Source of the DNA: Pseudomonas frederiksbergensis
GTDB lineage: Bacteria; Pseudomonadota; Gammaproteobacteria; Pseudomonadales; Pseudomonadaceae
Length of the DNA stretch: 64,000 nucleotides
Reading direction: 5' to 3'
Assembly: GCF_001874645.1 (NCBI RefSeq)
Contig: NZ_CP017886.1
Span: 1,798,001 to 1,862,000 of the forward strand
Positions 7,543 to 19,306 of this stretch are shown in pieces (positions within the stretch are counted from its first letter, which is position 1; each line of letters opens with the position of its first letter). Both the position numbers and the translations under genes were made by a program. The notes below the pieces were generated by a model, which saw only the letters and a list, made by a program, of their open reading frames with translations, had not been told where the DNA came from and searched no databases.

Positions 7543-8307
7543 TCAATGCAGAATCTGGCTCAGGAACAGCTTGGTGCGTTCGTTCTGCGGGTTGTCGAAG
7601 AAGTCGTTCGGCGCGGCCTGTTCGACGATTTCACCCTTGTCCATGAAGATCACGCGGTTGGCCACGGTCCGGGCGAAGCCCATTTCGTGTGTCACGCAGA
7701 GCATGGTCATGCCGTCTTCGGCCAGACCGATCATGGTGTCCAGAACCTCTTTCACCATCTCTGGGTCGAGTGCCGAGGTCGGTTCGTCGAACAGCATGAT
7801 TTTCGGTTTCATGCACAGCGCGCGGGCAATCGCCACACGCTGTTGCTGACCACCGGACAGTTGCCCCGGAAACTTGTGCGCCTGCTCTGGAATGCGCACG
7901 CGCTCCAGGTAATGCATGGCAATTTCTTCCGCCTGGCGCTTGGGCATCTTGCGGACCCACATCGGTGCCAGCGTGCAGTTCTGCAGGATGGTCAGGTGCG
8001 GGAACAGGTTGAAGTGCTGGAACACCATGCCGACTTCACGACGAATCGCTTCGATCTGCTTCAGGTCGTTGGTCAGCTCCACACCATCGACCACGATGCG
8101 GCCCTGCTGGTGCTCTTCCAGACGGTTCAGACAGCGAATGGTGGTCGACTTGCCGGAACCCGACGGCCCGCACAGAACGATGCGCTCGCCTTGTTTGACG
8201 TTCAGGTTGATGTCTTTCAGCACGTGGAACTGGCCGTACCACTTGTTCACGCCCTGCATCTGAATAATGCCTTCAGGGCTCACAGGCTGTTTGATCGCTT
8301 CACTCAT
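7543..8307 (-). CDS. aapP: General L-amino acid ABC transporter, ATPase
   Basis: 254 residues. ABC ATPase of the polar amino acid group: Walker [10 protein letters not shown], signature [15 protein letters not shown], Walker [13 protein letters not shown], switch His in CVTHEMGFA. It powers the AapQ/AapM permease. Last gene of aapJ-aapQ-aapM-aapP, 11 bases after aapM, with the shared terminator downstream. The general transporter of this type in Rhizobium and Pseudomonas takes acidic, basic and aliphatic L-amino acids. Confidence 0.93.
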   Translation of the reverse strand: MSEAIKQPVSPEGIIQMQGVNKWYGQFHVLKDINLNVKQGERIVLCGPSGSGKSTTIRCLNRLEEHQQGRIVVDGVELTNDLKQIEAIRREVGMVFQHFNLFPHLTILQNCTLAPMWVRKMPKRQAEEIAMHYLERVRIPEQAHKFPGQLSGGQQQRVAIARALCMKPKIMLFDEPTSALDPEMVKEVLDTMIGLAEDGMTMLCVTHEMGFARTVANRVIFMDKGEIVEQAAPNDFFDNPQNERTKLFLSQILH

Positions 8308-8318
8308 AAACTACGCTC

Positions 8319-9416
8319 CTAACGCTTGTGGCCTGTGTCCAGCTTGCGTTCCAAATGCATGGAATAGCGGGACATACCAAAACAGAAAATCCAGAACACC
8401 AGGGCCGCGAACACATAGCCTTCAGTGGCCATGCCCAGCCATTTCGGGTCGGCGGCGGCTTGCTTGACGCTGTTGAGCAGGTCGAACAGGCCGATGATGA
8501 TCACCAGGCTTGTGTCCTTGAACAGCGCAATGAAGGTGTTGACGATGCCAGGGATCACCAGCTTCAGGGCTTGCGGCAGAATCACCAGGCCCATGCTGCG
8601 CCAGTAACCGAGGCCCATCGCTGCAGCGGCTTCGTACTGACCTTTAGGGATCGCTTGCAGACCACCGCGCACCACTTCAGCCACGTAGGCCGACTGGAAC
8701 AGGATCACGCCGATCAACGCCCGCAGCAGTTTGTCGAAGTTCATGCCTTCAGGCAGGAACAACGGCAGCATCACCGAAGACATGAACAGTACCGTGATCA
8801 ACGGCACGCCCCGCCAGAACTCGATGAAGGTCACGCAGACCACGCGAATCGCCGGCATGTTCGAGCGACGGCCCAGTGCCAGCATGATCCCCAGCGGCAA
8901 TGCACCGACGATACCGACGGTGGCGATCACCAGGGTCAGCATCAGACCGCCCCATTGACTGGTCGCAACGTTAGTCAGGCCAAAAATGTCACCGTGCAGC
9001 AGGATGTAGGCAACGATCGGATAGAGCACCAGAAAGCTCAGCCCGTATACCGCTTTACGCGGGAAGCGCGAGATGAACAACGGTGCCACGCCGATGATTG
9101 CCAGACACACCGTCAGGTCGACGCGCCAGCGCAGTTCAGGCGGGTAATACCCGTACATGAACTGGCCGAAACGCTGTTGAATGAACACCCAGCAAGCGCC
9201 TTCCTTGGTGCAATCGGCGCGCGTGGTGCCCACCCAGTTGGCATCAAGAATCGCCCAGTGCAGGATCGGCGGCACCACCAGATAAATCAGGTAGAACGCG
9301 AACAGCGTCAGCAGCGTGTTGATCCAACTGGAGAACATGTGCTCGCGCATCCACGCCACGATACCGATTCGGTTGCCCGGTGGTGGCATGTCAGGTTTGA
9401 AAATATGAGTCGTCAT
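8319..9416 (-). CDS. aapM: General L-amino acid ABC transporter, permease AapM
   Basis: 365 residues with a long N-terminal region and the His/Gln/Glu-type permease domain near the C-terminus, including the EAA loop (GLQAIPKGQYEAAAAMGLGY, then ILPQALKLVIPG). About eight membrane segments. The long form with extra N-terminal segments and a periplasmic loop containing paired Cys (TKEGACW) is typical of AapM/BztC rather than of small HisM-type permeases. It pairs with AapQ, whose stop is 10 bases upstream. Confidence 0.92.
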   Translation of the reverse strand: MTTHIFKPDMPPPGNRIGIVAWMREHMFSSWINTLLTLFAFYLIYLVVPPILHWAILDANWVGTTRADCTKEGACWVFIQQRFGQFMYGYYPPELRWRVDLTVCLAIIGVAPLFISRFPRKAVYGLSFLVLYPIVAYILLHGDIFGLTNVATSQWGGLMLTLVIATVGIVGALPLGIMLALGRRSNMPAIRVVCVTFIEFWRGVPLITVLFMSSVMLPLFLPEGMNFDKLLRALIGVILFQSAYVAEVVRGGLQAIPKGQYEAAAAMGLGYWRSMGLVILPQALKLVIPGIVNTFIALFKDTSLVIIIGLFDLLNSVKQAAADPKWLGMATEGYVFAALVFWIFCFGMSRYSMHLERKLDTGHKR

Positions 9417-9426
9417 GCGCCTTTCC

Positions 9427-10608
9427 TCACCGCTCGATCAGCGCAATGCGCTTGTTGTACCAGTTCATCAGCAGGGAAATGCTGATACTGATTGCCAGGT
9501 ACACGCTCATGGTGATGGCAATAACTTCGATGGCTTGCCCGGTCTGGTTCAGCACCGTGCCGGCAAACAACGAAACCATTTCCGGGTAACCGATACCGGC
9601 GGCCAGCGAGGAGTTCTTCGCCAGGTTCAGGTATTGGCTGGTCAATGGCGGAATGATCACCCGCAAGGCTTGCGGGATGATGACCTTACGCAGGGTTGGG
9701 CCGTTGCGCAGACCCAGCGAACGCGCCGCTTCGGTCTGGCCGTGGCTGACCGAGTTGATCCCGGAACGCACGATCTCGGCGATGAACGCCGCGGTGTACA
9801 CCGTCAGGGCCAGGGTCAGGGCCAGCAGTTCCGGGATCAGCACCCAGCCACCGACGAAGTTGAAACCTTGCAGCTTCGGCAATTCCCAATGCAGTGGCGC
9901 GCCGAAGATCAGCGCGCACACGGCTGGAATCACCAGAAGCAACGCCAGGCCGGTCCAGAACTTGTGGAACGGCACGCCGGTCGCTTCGAAGCGCTTGTTG
10001 GCCCAGCGGCACATCAGCACGATGGCGACGATAGCCACCACGACGCTGATCACAAACGCCCAGAACCCGCCAGCCATCTGCGCGGCCGGCATGTTCAGGC
10101 CACGGCTGCTGACAAAGAAGGTGTCGGCGAAGTTATGGCTGTTGCGCGGCCCTGGCATGGTCAGGAACACCGCGAAGTACCAGAACAGGATTTGCAGCAG
10201 CGGCGGAATGTTGCGGAAAGTCTCAACGTAAACCGTCGCCAGCTTGTTGATGATCCAGTTCTTCGACAGCCGTGCCACGCCAACGATGAACCCCAGAATC
10301 GTCGCCAGAATCACGCCGATAACGGTCACCAGCAAGGTGTTGAGCAAGCCGATGACAAACACCCGGGCATAGCTGTCCGATTCGGTGTAGTCGATCAGGT
10401 GTTGCGCGATGCCGAACCCGGCGCTGCGCTCCAGAAAGCTGAAACCGGAGGTAATGCCCCGGTGTTGAAGGTTGGTTTGCGTATTGTTGAACAGATACCA
10501 GCCCATCGCGACGACCGCGACAATCGTGATGATCTGGAAGAGCCACGCACGCACTTTTGGATCGCTGAGGCTGAGCCTCTGCTTTGGTGCGCCGATTGAA
10601 TTTTGCAT
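9427..10608 (-). CDS. aapQ: General L-amino acid ABC transporter, permease AapQ
   Basis: 393 residues. Inner-membrane permease with an N-terminal anchor (IITIVAVVAMGWYLF), a periplasmic stretch, and the conserved permease core; EAA loop SVSHGQTEAARSLGLRNG, then IPQALRVIIPP. Its length and its position directly after the binding-protein gene match AapQ/BztB. A strong hairpin separates it from aapJ upstream, which may hold its expression below that of the binding protein. Confidence 0.92.
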   Translation of the reverse strand: MQNSIGAPKQRLSLSDPKVRAWLFQIITIVAVVAMGWYLFNNTQTNLQHRGITSGFSFLERSAGFGIAQHLIDYTESDSYARVFVIGLLNTLLVTVIGVILATILGFIVGVARLSKNWIINKLATVYVETFRNIPPLLQILFWYFAVFLTMPGPRNSHNFADTFFVSSRGLNMPAAQMAGGFWAFVISVVVAIVAIVLMCRWANKRFEATGVPFHKFWTGLALLLVIPAVCALIFGAPLHWELPKLQGFNFVGGWVLIPELLALTLALTVYTAAFIAEIVRSGINSVSHGQTEAARSLGLRNGPTLRKVIIPQALRVIIPPLTSQYLNLAKNSSLAAGIGYPEMVSLFAGTVLNQTGQAIEVIAITMSVYLAISISISLLMNWYNKRIALIER

Positions 10609-10637
10609 GAAGTGCCCCAGAAATAATGGAACAGAAC

Positions 10638-10666
10638 ATCACCCGGCGGTTGGCCCGCCGGGTGAT
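10638..10666 (-). other. Hairpin between aapJ and aapQ
   Basis: ATCACCCGGCGG (10638-10649) and CCGCCGGGTGAT (10655-10666) form a perfect 12-bp stem with a 5-base loop just downstream of the aapJ stop. There is no T-tract. Such stems often protect the upstream binding-protein mRNA and reduce read-through into permease genes. Confidence 0.7.
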
Positions 10667-10673
10667 AGAACCA

Positions 10674-11705
10674 TCAGCGCACAGGTGGTGCGTATTGAAT
10701 GCCGCCGTTGGTCCATAGCGCATTCAGGCCACGGTCAATTTCCAGCGGAGTGCTCTTGCCGAGGTTTTTCTCGAAGACTTCACCGTAGTTACCGACCTGA
10801 CTGACGATCTTGACGACCCAGTCCTTCGGCAGTTTCAGGTCCTTGCCGTATTCACCGTCGCCGCCCAGCAGACGGGCAACGTCCGGGTTCTTGGTCGACT
10901 TGGCTTCAGTCACGACGTTTTTCGACGTGATACCGGCCTCTTCGGCGTTGAGCATCGCGTAGCCAACCCAACGAACGATCGCCAGCCACTCATCGTCACC
11001 GTTACGCACGACCGGGCCCAGAGGTTCTTTGGAGATGGTTTCCGGCAGAACCACATAATCTTTAGGCGAAGCCAGTTTGCTGCGCTGTGCGTACAGCTGG
11101 GACTTGTCGGAGGTCAGCACGTCGCAACGGCCGGATTCCAGCGACTTGGCGCTTTCATCGGAGGTATCGAAGGTGATCGGGGTGTACTTCAGGCCGTTGG
11201 CACGGAAGTAGTCGGACACGTTCAGCTCGGTAGTGGTACCGGCCTGGATGCAGATGGTCGCGCCATCCAGTTCCTTGGCACTCTTCACGCCCAGCTTGCT
11301 GTTGGCCAGGAAGCCTACGCCGTCGTAATACGTGATGAAGCCAGGAAACTTCAGGCCCATGCCCGCATCGCGGGAACTGGTCATGGTGGAGTTACGCGAC
11401 AGCATGTCGATTTCGCCGGATTGAAGAGCAGTGAAACGCTCCTTGGCGTTCAACTGACTGAATTTGACCTTGGTCGCGTCACCGAAGACGGCAGCAGCAA
11501 CGGCACGGCAGTAGTCAGCATCGATGCCGACGATCTTGCCGGTAGAGTCCGGAACCGAGAAACCCGGCAAACCGTCGCTCACGCCACATTGCACGAAGCC
11601 TTTCTTCTGCACCGCATCCAGGGTTGCACCCGCCTGAGCGAACCCACTGATACCGAGTACTGCGGCCGCAGTCACGACTGCCAGGGTGGATTTCAACATC
11701 TTCAT
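10674..11705 (-). CDS. aapJ: General L-amino acid ABC transporter, periplasmic binding protein
   Basis: 343 residues. Signal peptide (about 1-25, ending SGFAQA), then a type-2 periplasmic binding fold: KKGFVQCGVSDGLPGFSVPD, the family stretch GIDADYCRAVAAAVFGD and the lobe-2 motif ATICIQAGTTTELNVSDYF. First gene of the aap operon, with a good ribosome site (GGAGG) 5-6 bases before ATG. It delivers amino acids to AapQMP. The length is that of AapJ, about 100 residues longer than HisJ-type proteins. Confidence 0.93.
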   Translation of the reverse strand: MKMLKSTLAVVTAAAVLGISGFAQAGATLDAVQKKGFVQCGVSDGLPGFSVPDSTGKIVGIDADYCRAVAAAVFGDATKVKFSQLNAKERFTALQSGEIDMLSRNSTMTSSRDAGMGLKFPGFITYYDGVGFLANSKLGVKSAKELDGATICIQAGTTTELNVSDYFRANGLKYTPITFDTSDESAKSLESGRCDVLTSDKSQLYAQRSKLASPKDYVVLPETISKEPLGPVVRNGDDEWLAIVRWVGYAMLNAEEAGITSKNVVTEAKSTKNPDVARLLGGDGEYGKDLKLPKDWVVKIVSQVGNYGEVFEKNLGKSTPLEIDRGLNALWTNGGIQYAPPVR

Positions 11706-12827
<1,122 letters not shown>

Positions 12828-12913
12828 TACAGAAACTTCCTGTAGGTGTATGTACGCCGCGCCTGTTTCTTGCATTACACTGGCCGGCGTACATTCCTTA
12901 ACCAATTGATGAG

Positions 12914-14401
12914 ATGACCGTGCTCAAAGCACTCAAGAAAATGTTCGGTAAAAGCGAGGCTGAGCAGCTCGCGCCCAGCTCCAGCGCACCTTCTCACACA
13001 CCCGGCAACCGCACCGACGGTCATCAGCCTGGCCAGACCGCAGCTGCCGCGGCACCGAAATACACACCGGCGAACACTCCGGCCACCGAGCCTGTTGCCG
13101 CTCCTGTTACACAGCAACCGCGCAGCGAGACGCCAAAACCTGCGCAACCGCGCCGCGAACGCGCGCCGAAACCGCCTGTTGTCGCCTGGACACTCGAAGA
13201 CTTCGCCGTCGAACCGCAGGAAGGCAAAACCCGTTTTCATGATTTCAAGCTGGCCCCGGAACTGATGCACGCCATCCAGGACCTGGGCTTCCCATACTGC
13301 ACGCCGATCCAGGCGCAGGTATTGGGTTTCACCCTGGCCGGCAAAGATGCCATCGGTCGTGCCCAGACCGGCACTGGCAAAACCGCCGCGTTCCTGATTT
13401 CGATCATCACCCAACTGCTGCAAACCCCGCCGCCGAAAGAGCGCTACATGGGCGAGCCACGGGCGCTGATCATTGCACCGACCCGTGAACTGGTGGTGCA
13501 GATCGCCAAGGACGCGGCCAACCTGACCAAATACACCGGCCTCAACGTCATGACCTTCGTTGGCGGCATGGACTTCGACAAGCAACTCAAGCACCTCGAA
13601 GCCCGCCACTGCGACATCCTCGTCGCGACCCCGGGCCGTCTGCTGGACTTCAACCAGCGCGGCGACGTGCACCTGGACATGGTCGAAGTGATGGTGCTCG
13701 ACGAAGCCGACCGGATGCTCGACATGGGCTTTATCCCACAAGTGCGTCAGATCATTCGCCAGACTCCACCGAAGAGCGAACGCCAGACCCTGCTGTTCTC
13801 TGCCACCTTCACCGAAGACGTGATGAACCTGGCCAAGCAATGGACTACCGACCCATCCATCGTTGAAATCGAATCCGAGAACGTGGCCAGCGAAAACGTC
13901 GAACAGCACATCTACGCCGTTGCCGGCGCCGATAAATACAAGCTGCTCTACAACCTGGTGACCGACAACGGTTGGGAGCGGGTGATGGTCTTCGCCAACC
14001 GCAAGGACGAAGTGCGGCGCATCGAAGAACGCCTGGTGCGTGACGGCGTCAACGCGGCCCAGCTGTCGGGTGATGTTCCGCAGCACAAGCGCATCAAGAC
14101 CCTGGAAGGTTTCCGCGAAGGCAAGATCCGCGTCCTCGTGGCCACCGATGTCGCCGGTCGCGGAATTCACATCGACGGCATCAGCCACGTGATCAACTTC
14201 ACCCTGCCGGAAGTGCCGGACGATTACGTCCACCGCATTGGCCGTACCGGTCGGGCGGGCGCCGATGGCGTGTCCATCAGCTTCGCCGGTGAAGATGACT
14301 CCTACCAGCTACCGTCCATCGAGGCGTTGCTGGGCCGCAAGATCAGTTGCGAAACCCCGCCGACCCATCTGCTACGAGCGGTTGAACGCAAACGCCCTTA
14401 A
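12914..14401 (+). CDS. rhlB: DEAD-box RNA helicase RhlB
   Basis: 495 residues. A low-complexity Ala/Pro/Thr-rich N-terminal extension of about 95 residues typical of Pseudomonas RhlB is followed by the helicase core: Q motif [10 protein letters not shown], motif I AQTGTGKT, motif [15 protein letters not shown], motif III LLFSATF, motif [10 protein letters not shown]. It unwinds RNA and in gammaproteobacteria works with RNase E in the degradosome. Stand-alone gene with its own terminator. Confidence 0.92.
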   Translation: MTVLKALKKMFGKSEAEQLAPSSSAPSHTPGNRTDGHQPGQTAAAAAPKYTPANTPATEPVAAPVTQQPRSETPKPAQPRRERAPKPPVVAWTLEDFAVEPQEGKTRFHDFKLAPELMHAIQDLGFPYCTPIQAQVLGFTLAGKDAIGRAQTGTGKTAAFLISIITQLLQTPPPKERYMGEPRALIIAPTRELVVQIAKDAANLTKYTGLNVMTFVGGMDFDKQLKHLEARHCDILVATPGRLLDFNQRGDVHLDMVEVMVLDEADRMLDMGFIPQVRQIIRQTPPKSERQTLLFSATFTEDVMNLAKQWTTDPSIVEIESENVASENVEQHIYAVAGADKYKLLYNLVTDNGWERVMVFANRKDEVRRIEERLVRDGVNAAQLSGDVPQHKRIKTLEGFREGKIRVLVATDVAGRGIHIDGISHVINFTLPEVPDDYVHRIGRTGRAGADGVSISFAGEDDSYQLPSIEALLGRKISCETPPTHLLRAVERKRP

Positions 14402-14420
14402 GCTCGCGTCGCAACCACCA

Positions 14421-14451
14421 AAGCGCAGCCACAAACGGCTGCGCTTTTTTT
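14421..14451 (+). terminator. Rho-independent terminator of rhlB
   Basis: AAGCGCAGCC (14421-14430) pairs with GGCTGCGCTT (14437-14446), followed by a T-run to 14451, 20 bases after the rhlB stop. Confidence 0.9.
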
Positions 14452-14481
14452 ACGCCTGGATATTGCCAAACAGAACAATAA

Positions 14482-14494
14482 GTCCACAATGGAC
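14482..14494. promoter_or_regulatory. Candidate DauR operator upstream of dauB
   Basis: GTCCACAATGGAC is a perfect inverted repeat (5-bp arms, 3-base spacer) 36 bases before dauB. A close copy, AAGTCCANNATGGA, lies in the promoter of the basic-amino-acid binding protein (18413-18425, other strand). DauR binding is inferred. Confidence 0.5.
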
Positions 14495-14529
14495 AAATTA
14501 GTTTATTTGCGATTCCACGGAGCATCCGC

Positions 14530-15477
14530 ATGTCCAGCACACCTTATGTGATCGCCCAACCCCAGGCCCGCGAACTGCTTGATCAAGTCGACGTGCCGAA
14601 GATCCTGCGCAAGCTGTTCCGCGACCTGGCCGCGGGTCAGGCCGTGCAACCAGCCCAGCAACGGGTGGAGTTTCCACAAGGTGCCGGTGACTTCATCAAC
14701 TACCTCGGGGTGTTGGCCGAAGACGGTGTGTACGGCGTTAAAACCTCGCCCTATATCGTGCGCAAGGAAGGTCCACTGGTAACCGCCTGGACGCTGCTGA
14801 TGTCAATGCAAACCGGCCAGCCGCTGCTGCTCTGCGATGCCGGTGAACTGACCACCGCACGCACCGCCGCGACCACTGCCGTCGCCGTTGATGCCCTCGC
14901 TCTGCCGCAGGCCTCGCGCCTGGCAATCATCGGCAGCGGCCCGGTCGCCCAAGCGCACCTGCATTACGTGAAGAATGTGCGGGACTGGCAAAACATCAGC
15001 CTCTACTCGCCGAATCTCGCGAGCCGGGATCCGCAAATGCTCGCGCAGCTCTCGGCCATCGACTCGCGCCTGCAAGTACTCGATAGCCGCGAAGAGGCGA
15101 TCCAGGACGCTGACGTGATCATGCTGTGCACCTCGTCCGCCGGACCTGTGATCGACCCACGGACCTTGAGCAAACCGGCGCTGATCACGTCCATCAGTAC
15201 CAACGCAGTACGTGCCCACGAGGTGCCACCTGAAACGCTGAGTGACATGCAGGTCTATTGCGACTATCGCCGGACCACTCCAGGCTCTGCCGGCGAAATG
15301 TTGATCGCCAGCGAACAGCACGGATGGGACAAAAACTCGATCGTGGGCGACCTGGCCGAACTGCTGAGCGAACAGACGCTACGTCCGGCTTATGATCGCC
15401 ATGTATATTTCCGCTCGATCGGTCTGGGCCTGGAAGACATCGCACTGGCCAATGCCGTCTACCAACTGCTGAAGTGA
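14530..15477 (+). CDS. dauB: NAD(P)H-dependent L-arginine dehydrogenase DauB (ornithine cyclodeaminase family)
   Basis: 315 residues. Mu-crystallin/ornithine cyclodeaminase fold: substrate-binding N-terminal part (GVKTSPYIVRKEGP, TARTAATTAVAVDAL) and a Rossmann domain LAIIGSGPVAQAHLHYV near residue 136. In P. aeruginosa, DauB reduces 2-ketoarginine plus ammonia to L-arginine after DauA has oxidised D-arginine, together racemising D- to L-arginine. The neighbours dauA and dauR make this identity strong. Good ribosome site (GGAG) before ATG. Delta-1-pyrroline-2-carboxylate reductase would be the alternative without that context. Confidence 0.87.
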   Translation: MSSTPYVIAQPQARELLDQVDVPKILRKLFRDLAAGQAVQPAQQRVEFPQGAGDFINYLGVLAEDGVYGVKTSPYIVRKEGPLVTAWTLLMSMQTGQPLLLCDAGELTTARTAATTAVAVDALALPQASRLAIIGSGPVAQAHLHYVKNVRDWQNISLYSPNLASRDPQMLAQLSAIDSRLQVLDSREEAIQDADVIMLCTSSAGPVIDPRTLSKPALITSISTNAVRAHEVPPETLSDMQVYCDYRRTTPGSAGEMLIASEQHGWDKNSIVGDLAELLSEQTLRPAYDRHVYFRSIGLGLEDIALANAVYQLLK

Positions 15478-15489
15478 CACCACGCCCCC

Positions 15490-16756
<1,267 letters not shown>

Positions 16757-16842
16757 TCCACTGAGGTGACGTGCCGACACGATTGCGGCAAACTCCCCGC
16801 GCCCATTGTTACGGGCGCTGACGCTGCCTGGAGTTCCACTGT

Positions 16843-17469
16843 ATGAACGCACCTGAAAAAGACCCGGCCCTGGACAACTACCGCGCAATCGCCGATGCGA
16901 TCGCCACGCTGTTCTTCCCCCATGCCGAGGTGGTGCTGCATGACTTGCGCACGCAGAAAGTCGACTACATCGCCAATAACCTGTCGAAACGGGACATCGG
17001 TGATGATTCGGCACTGGAAGACATGCTCAGCGAAGACGTCAGCGAAACCAACATCGGACCGTACGAAAAACTCAATTGGGACGGCCAGAAGATTCGCAGC
17101 TTGAGCACCGTGCTGCGCGACGGTGAAGGTCGTCCGCAGGCGGTGCTGTGCATCAACCTGAACATCTCGCTGTTCGAAAACGCGAAAGCGGCACTGGACC
17201 TGTTCCTGTCGCCGAGCAAGCTGATCCCGCAACCTGACGCGCTGTTTCGCGACGACTGGCAGGAGCGCATCAACACCTTCCTGCATGCCTGGCTGCGCGA
17301 GCGTCAGTTGAGCCTGAACCTGCTGACCCGTGATCACAAACGCGAGCTGGTGCTGGCGTTGCACGCCGAAGGCGCCTTCAAAGGCAAAAGCGCCTCCAAC
17401 TATGTGGCCAACGTACTGAACATGGGCCGGGCGACGGTGTACAAGCATTTGAAAGAATTGAAAGGCTAA
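16843..17469 (+). CDS. dauR: DauR-type regulator (YheO-like PAS plus HTH)
   Basis: 208 residues. N-terminal YheO-like PAS domain (about 10-120; AIATLFFPHAEVVLHDL, IGPYEKLNWDGQKIRS) and a C-terminal HTH (about 155-205; KRELVLALHAEGAFKGKSAS, then MGRATVYKHLK). Same architecture and place as DauR of P. aeruginosa, which controls dauBAR in response to D-arginine products. It follows dauA by 86 bases. A shared palindrome upstream of dauB and of the facing binding-protein gene is a candidate target. Confidence 0.87.
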   Translation: MNAPEKDPALDNYRAIADAIATLFFPHAEVVLHDLRTQKVDYIANNLSKRDIGDDSALEDMLSEDVSETNIGPYEKLNWDGQKIRSLSTVLRDGEGRPQAVLCINLNISLFENAKAALDLFLSPSKLIPQPDALFRDDWQERINTFLHAWLRERQLSLNLLTRDHKRELVLALHAEGAFKGKSASNYVANVLNMGRATVYKHLKELKG

Positions 17470-17470
17470 A

Positions 17471-17553
17471 GATCAAAAGATCGTCCGAACGCGGCCCGAG
17501 CCTGCGGCAGCTCCTACGGGAAACGCGTTCGGCGTAGGAGCCTGCGATCTTTT
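17471..17553. repeat. REP doublet (REPIN)
   Basis: GATCAAAAGATCG... with the long variant arm (CGTCCGAACGCGGCCCGAG) and CTCCTACG, then the reverse arm GTAGGAG to GATCTTTT. It lies between the convergent dauR and binding-protein genes and probably acts as a transcript end. Confidence 0.8.
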
Positions 17554-17557
17554 CAGA

Positions 17558-18334
17558 TCAATCGCCGTAGATATCCGACTTGAAGTACCTGGCTTCAATC
17601 TTCTGGTATTCGCCGTTGGCGCGAATCCCGTCGATGGCACTGTTCAGTTGGCTAACCAACTCGGTGTTGCCCTTGCGCACCGCAATCCCGGCGCCCTCCC
17701 CCACGTATTTCGGATCCTTGAGCTCCGGCCCGACAAAGGCGTAACCGGCGCCACGCGGCATCGACAGGAAATCACTCAGCGGAATGGTATCGGCAAAAAT
17801 GGCATCGAGCCGCCCGGCTGCCAGGTCCATGTAGATTTCTTCGTTGTTGCTGTAACGCTTGACGTTGATGCCCTTGGGTTCGAACACCTCGGTGGCGTAG
17901 CGATCAGTGGTGGTGGCACGCTGCACACCAATGGTCTTGCCCTTGAGGCTGGCGTACTGGTCATCAACCACCGCACCTTCTTTCATCACCAGCCGCGATG
18001 AGGTGAAGTAGTACTTATGGGTGAAATCCACCGACTTTTTACGGTCTTCGTTAATGGTCATGGACGACAGCGCGGCATCGATTTTCTTCACCTTGAGGGA
18101 AGGAATCAGACCATCAAACTCGCCCTCGACCCACTCGCACTTGACCTTCATCTGCGCGCACAACGCGTTGCCGATGTCATAGTCGAAACCGGTGATTTTT
18201 CCATCCGAGGTCTTGGAGGCAAACGGCGGATAAGCCGCTTCGATACCGATGCGCAGGGTTTTCTCGGCGGCAAACAGACTGCTGCACGCCAACAGGCTCA
18301 GGGCCAGGCCACCGATCAGGGGGAGCTTCTTCAT
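17558..18334 (-). CDS. Basic amino acid ABC transporter, periplasmic binding protein
   Basis: 258 residues. Signal peptide about 1-22 ([10 protein letters not shown]), then a type-2 binding fold of the LAO/HisJ group: [40 protein letters not shown] (disulfide Cys pair), [36 protein letters not shown]. It probably binds arginine, lysine or ornithine, possibly D-arginine given the dau neighbours (P. aeruginosa PA3865 sits likewise). No permease or ATPase genes are adjacent, so it must feed a transporter encoded elsewhere. Its promoter carries the same palindrome as dauB. Confidence 0.87.
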   Translation of the reverse strand: MKKLPLIGGLALSLLACSSLFAAEKTLRIGIEAAYPPFASKTSDGKITGFDYDIGNALCAQMKVKCEWVEGEFDGLIPSLKVKKIDAALSSMTINEDRKKSVDFTHKYYFTSSRLVMKEGAVVDDQYASLKGKTIGVQRATTTDRYATEVFEPKGINVKRYSNNEEIYMDLAAGRLDAIFADTIPLSDFLSMPRGAGYAFVGPELKDPKYVGEGAGIAVRKGNTELVSQLNSAIDGIRANGEYQKIEARYFKSDIYGD

Positions 18335-18412
18335 GTTCGTTTTCTCGCGGGTTGTTGTTGGTTTGGCAAGACAGAAGAAAGTGGAATGGGAAACGCTTTT
18401 TTGTACTTATAA

Positions 18413-18425
18413 TTCCATACTGGAC
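18413..18425. promoter_or_regulatory. Second copy of candidate DauR operator
   Basis: TTCCATACTGGAC, read on the gene strand as GTCCAGTATGGAA, about 80 bases upstream of the binding-protein start. With flanks it matches the dauB site as AAGTCCANNATGGA, twelve fixed bases of fourteen. Confidence 0.5.
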
Positions 18426-18500
18426 TTTTATGTATTTTACGTCAATCGGGCGTGCGCAGTTATTCCGGCAGTTCATCGCAGGTGATTTAGGGATTGTTAA

Positions 18501-18590
18501 GATCAAAAGATCGCAGCCTGCGGCAGCTCCTACACAGATTGGCTTGTGTAGGAGCTGCCGCAGGCTCGGGCCGCGTTCGGACGATCTTTT
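18501..18590. repeat. REP doublet (REPIN)
   Basis: GATCAAAAGATCGCAGCC and CTCCTACA on the left; TGTAGGAGCTGCCGCAGG with the CGGGCCGCGTTCGGACGATC variant on the right. Lies between the binding-protein promoter and the 3' end of moaE. Confidence 0.85.
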
Positions 18591-18610
18591 AGGGGTCACA
18601 CGAGGAAACG

Positions 18611-19060
18611 TTACTTCCAGCGATCAGCCGCCGCGTGATCGCTGTCACGCCCTTCCACCCATCGCGGGCCGTCGCTGGTGTTTTCCTTCTTCCAGAACGG
18701 TGCGCGGGTTTTCAGGTAGTCCATGACAAAGGCGCAGGCGTCGAATGCCGCCTGGCGATGGGCACTGGCAGCACCGACGAAAACGATGGGCTCGCCCGGC
18801 TCCAAAGCGCCGATGCGGTGCAGCACTTCCAGCTTGAGCAGCGGCCAGCGCTGTTCGGCCTCAACGGCGATTTTGCCGAGGGCTTTTTCGGTCATGCCCG
18901 GGTAGTGCTCGAGAAACATCCCGGCCACATCGAGCCCGTCGTTGAAGTCGCGGACATACCCGACAAAACTCACCACCGCACCGACACCGACATTCGCCGC
19001 ATGCATCGCATTGACTTCAGCGCCCGGATCGAACGCCGTGGACTGCACACGAATCGCCAT
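18611..19060 (-). CDS. moaE: Molybdopterin synthase catalytic subunit MoaE
   Basis: 149 residues. MoaE fold with VGAVVSFVGYVRDFNDG, LEHYPGMTEKAL, RIGALEPGEPIVFVGAASAH, then RQAAFDACAFVMDYLKTRAP and the catalytic Lys region FWKKE. With thiocarboxylated MoaD it inserts two sulfurs into cyclic pyranopterin monophosphate to make molybdopterin. Starts 3 bases after moaD; last gene of moaC-moaD-moaE. Confidence 0.95.
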   Translation of the reverse strand: MAIRVQSTAFDPGAEVNAMHAANVGVGAVVSFVGYVRDFNDGLDVAGMFLEHYPGMTEKALGKIAVEAEQRWPLLKLEVLHRIGALEPGEPIVFVGAASAHRQAAFDACAFVMDYLKTRAPFWKKENTSDGPRWVEGRDSDHAAADRWK

Positions 19061-19063
19061 GGC

Positions 19064-19306
19064 TCAGCCTCCGGTGACGGTAGGAAAAAACGCCACTTCA
19101 TCACCATCGACAAGCGGGTCGTCTAGCTGGCACACGTCTTCATTACGCGCACACATCAGGTTCTGCTCGCTCAGCACCTCGGCACCCTCACGTTGCGCCA
19201 ACAGCAAACGCACATCGTCGACCGTGGCGAAATCGCCTTCGACGCTCAACGAATCAACGCCCAGCGCCTCGCGGTAACGGGCGAAAAACTTCACCGTCAA
19301 TTTCAT
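19064..19306 (-). CDS. moaD: Molybdopterin synthase sulfur carrier subunit MoaD
   Basis: 80 residues, ubiquitin-like fold, ending in the required Gly-Gly (PTVTGG) that is adenylated and thiocarboxylated. N-terminus [14 protein letters not shown] is typical. Its ATG overlaps the moaC stop by four bases (ATGA), so translation is coupled. Confidence 0.95.
   Translation of the reverse strand: MKLTVKFFARYREALGVDSLSVEGDFATVDDVRLLLAQREGAEVLSEQNLMCARNEDVCQLDDPLVDGDEVAFFPTVTGG

Noticed and set aside
8328..10599. Long plus-strand frames across aapM and aapQ
   Set aside because: His/Gln-rich shadow proteins opposite real permease genes.
12875..14233. 452-codon minus-strand frame across rhlB
   Set aside because: Shadow of the RhlB helicase gene, whose motifs are complete on the plus strand.
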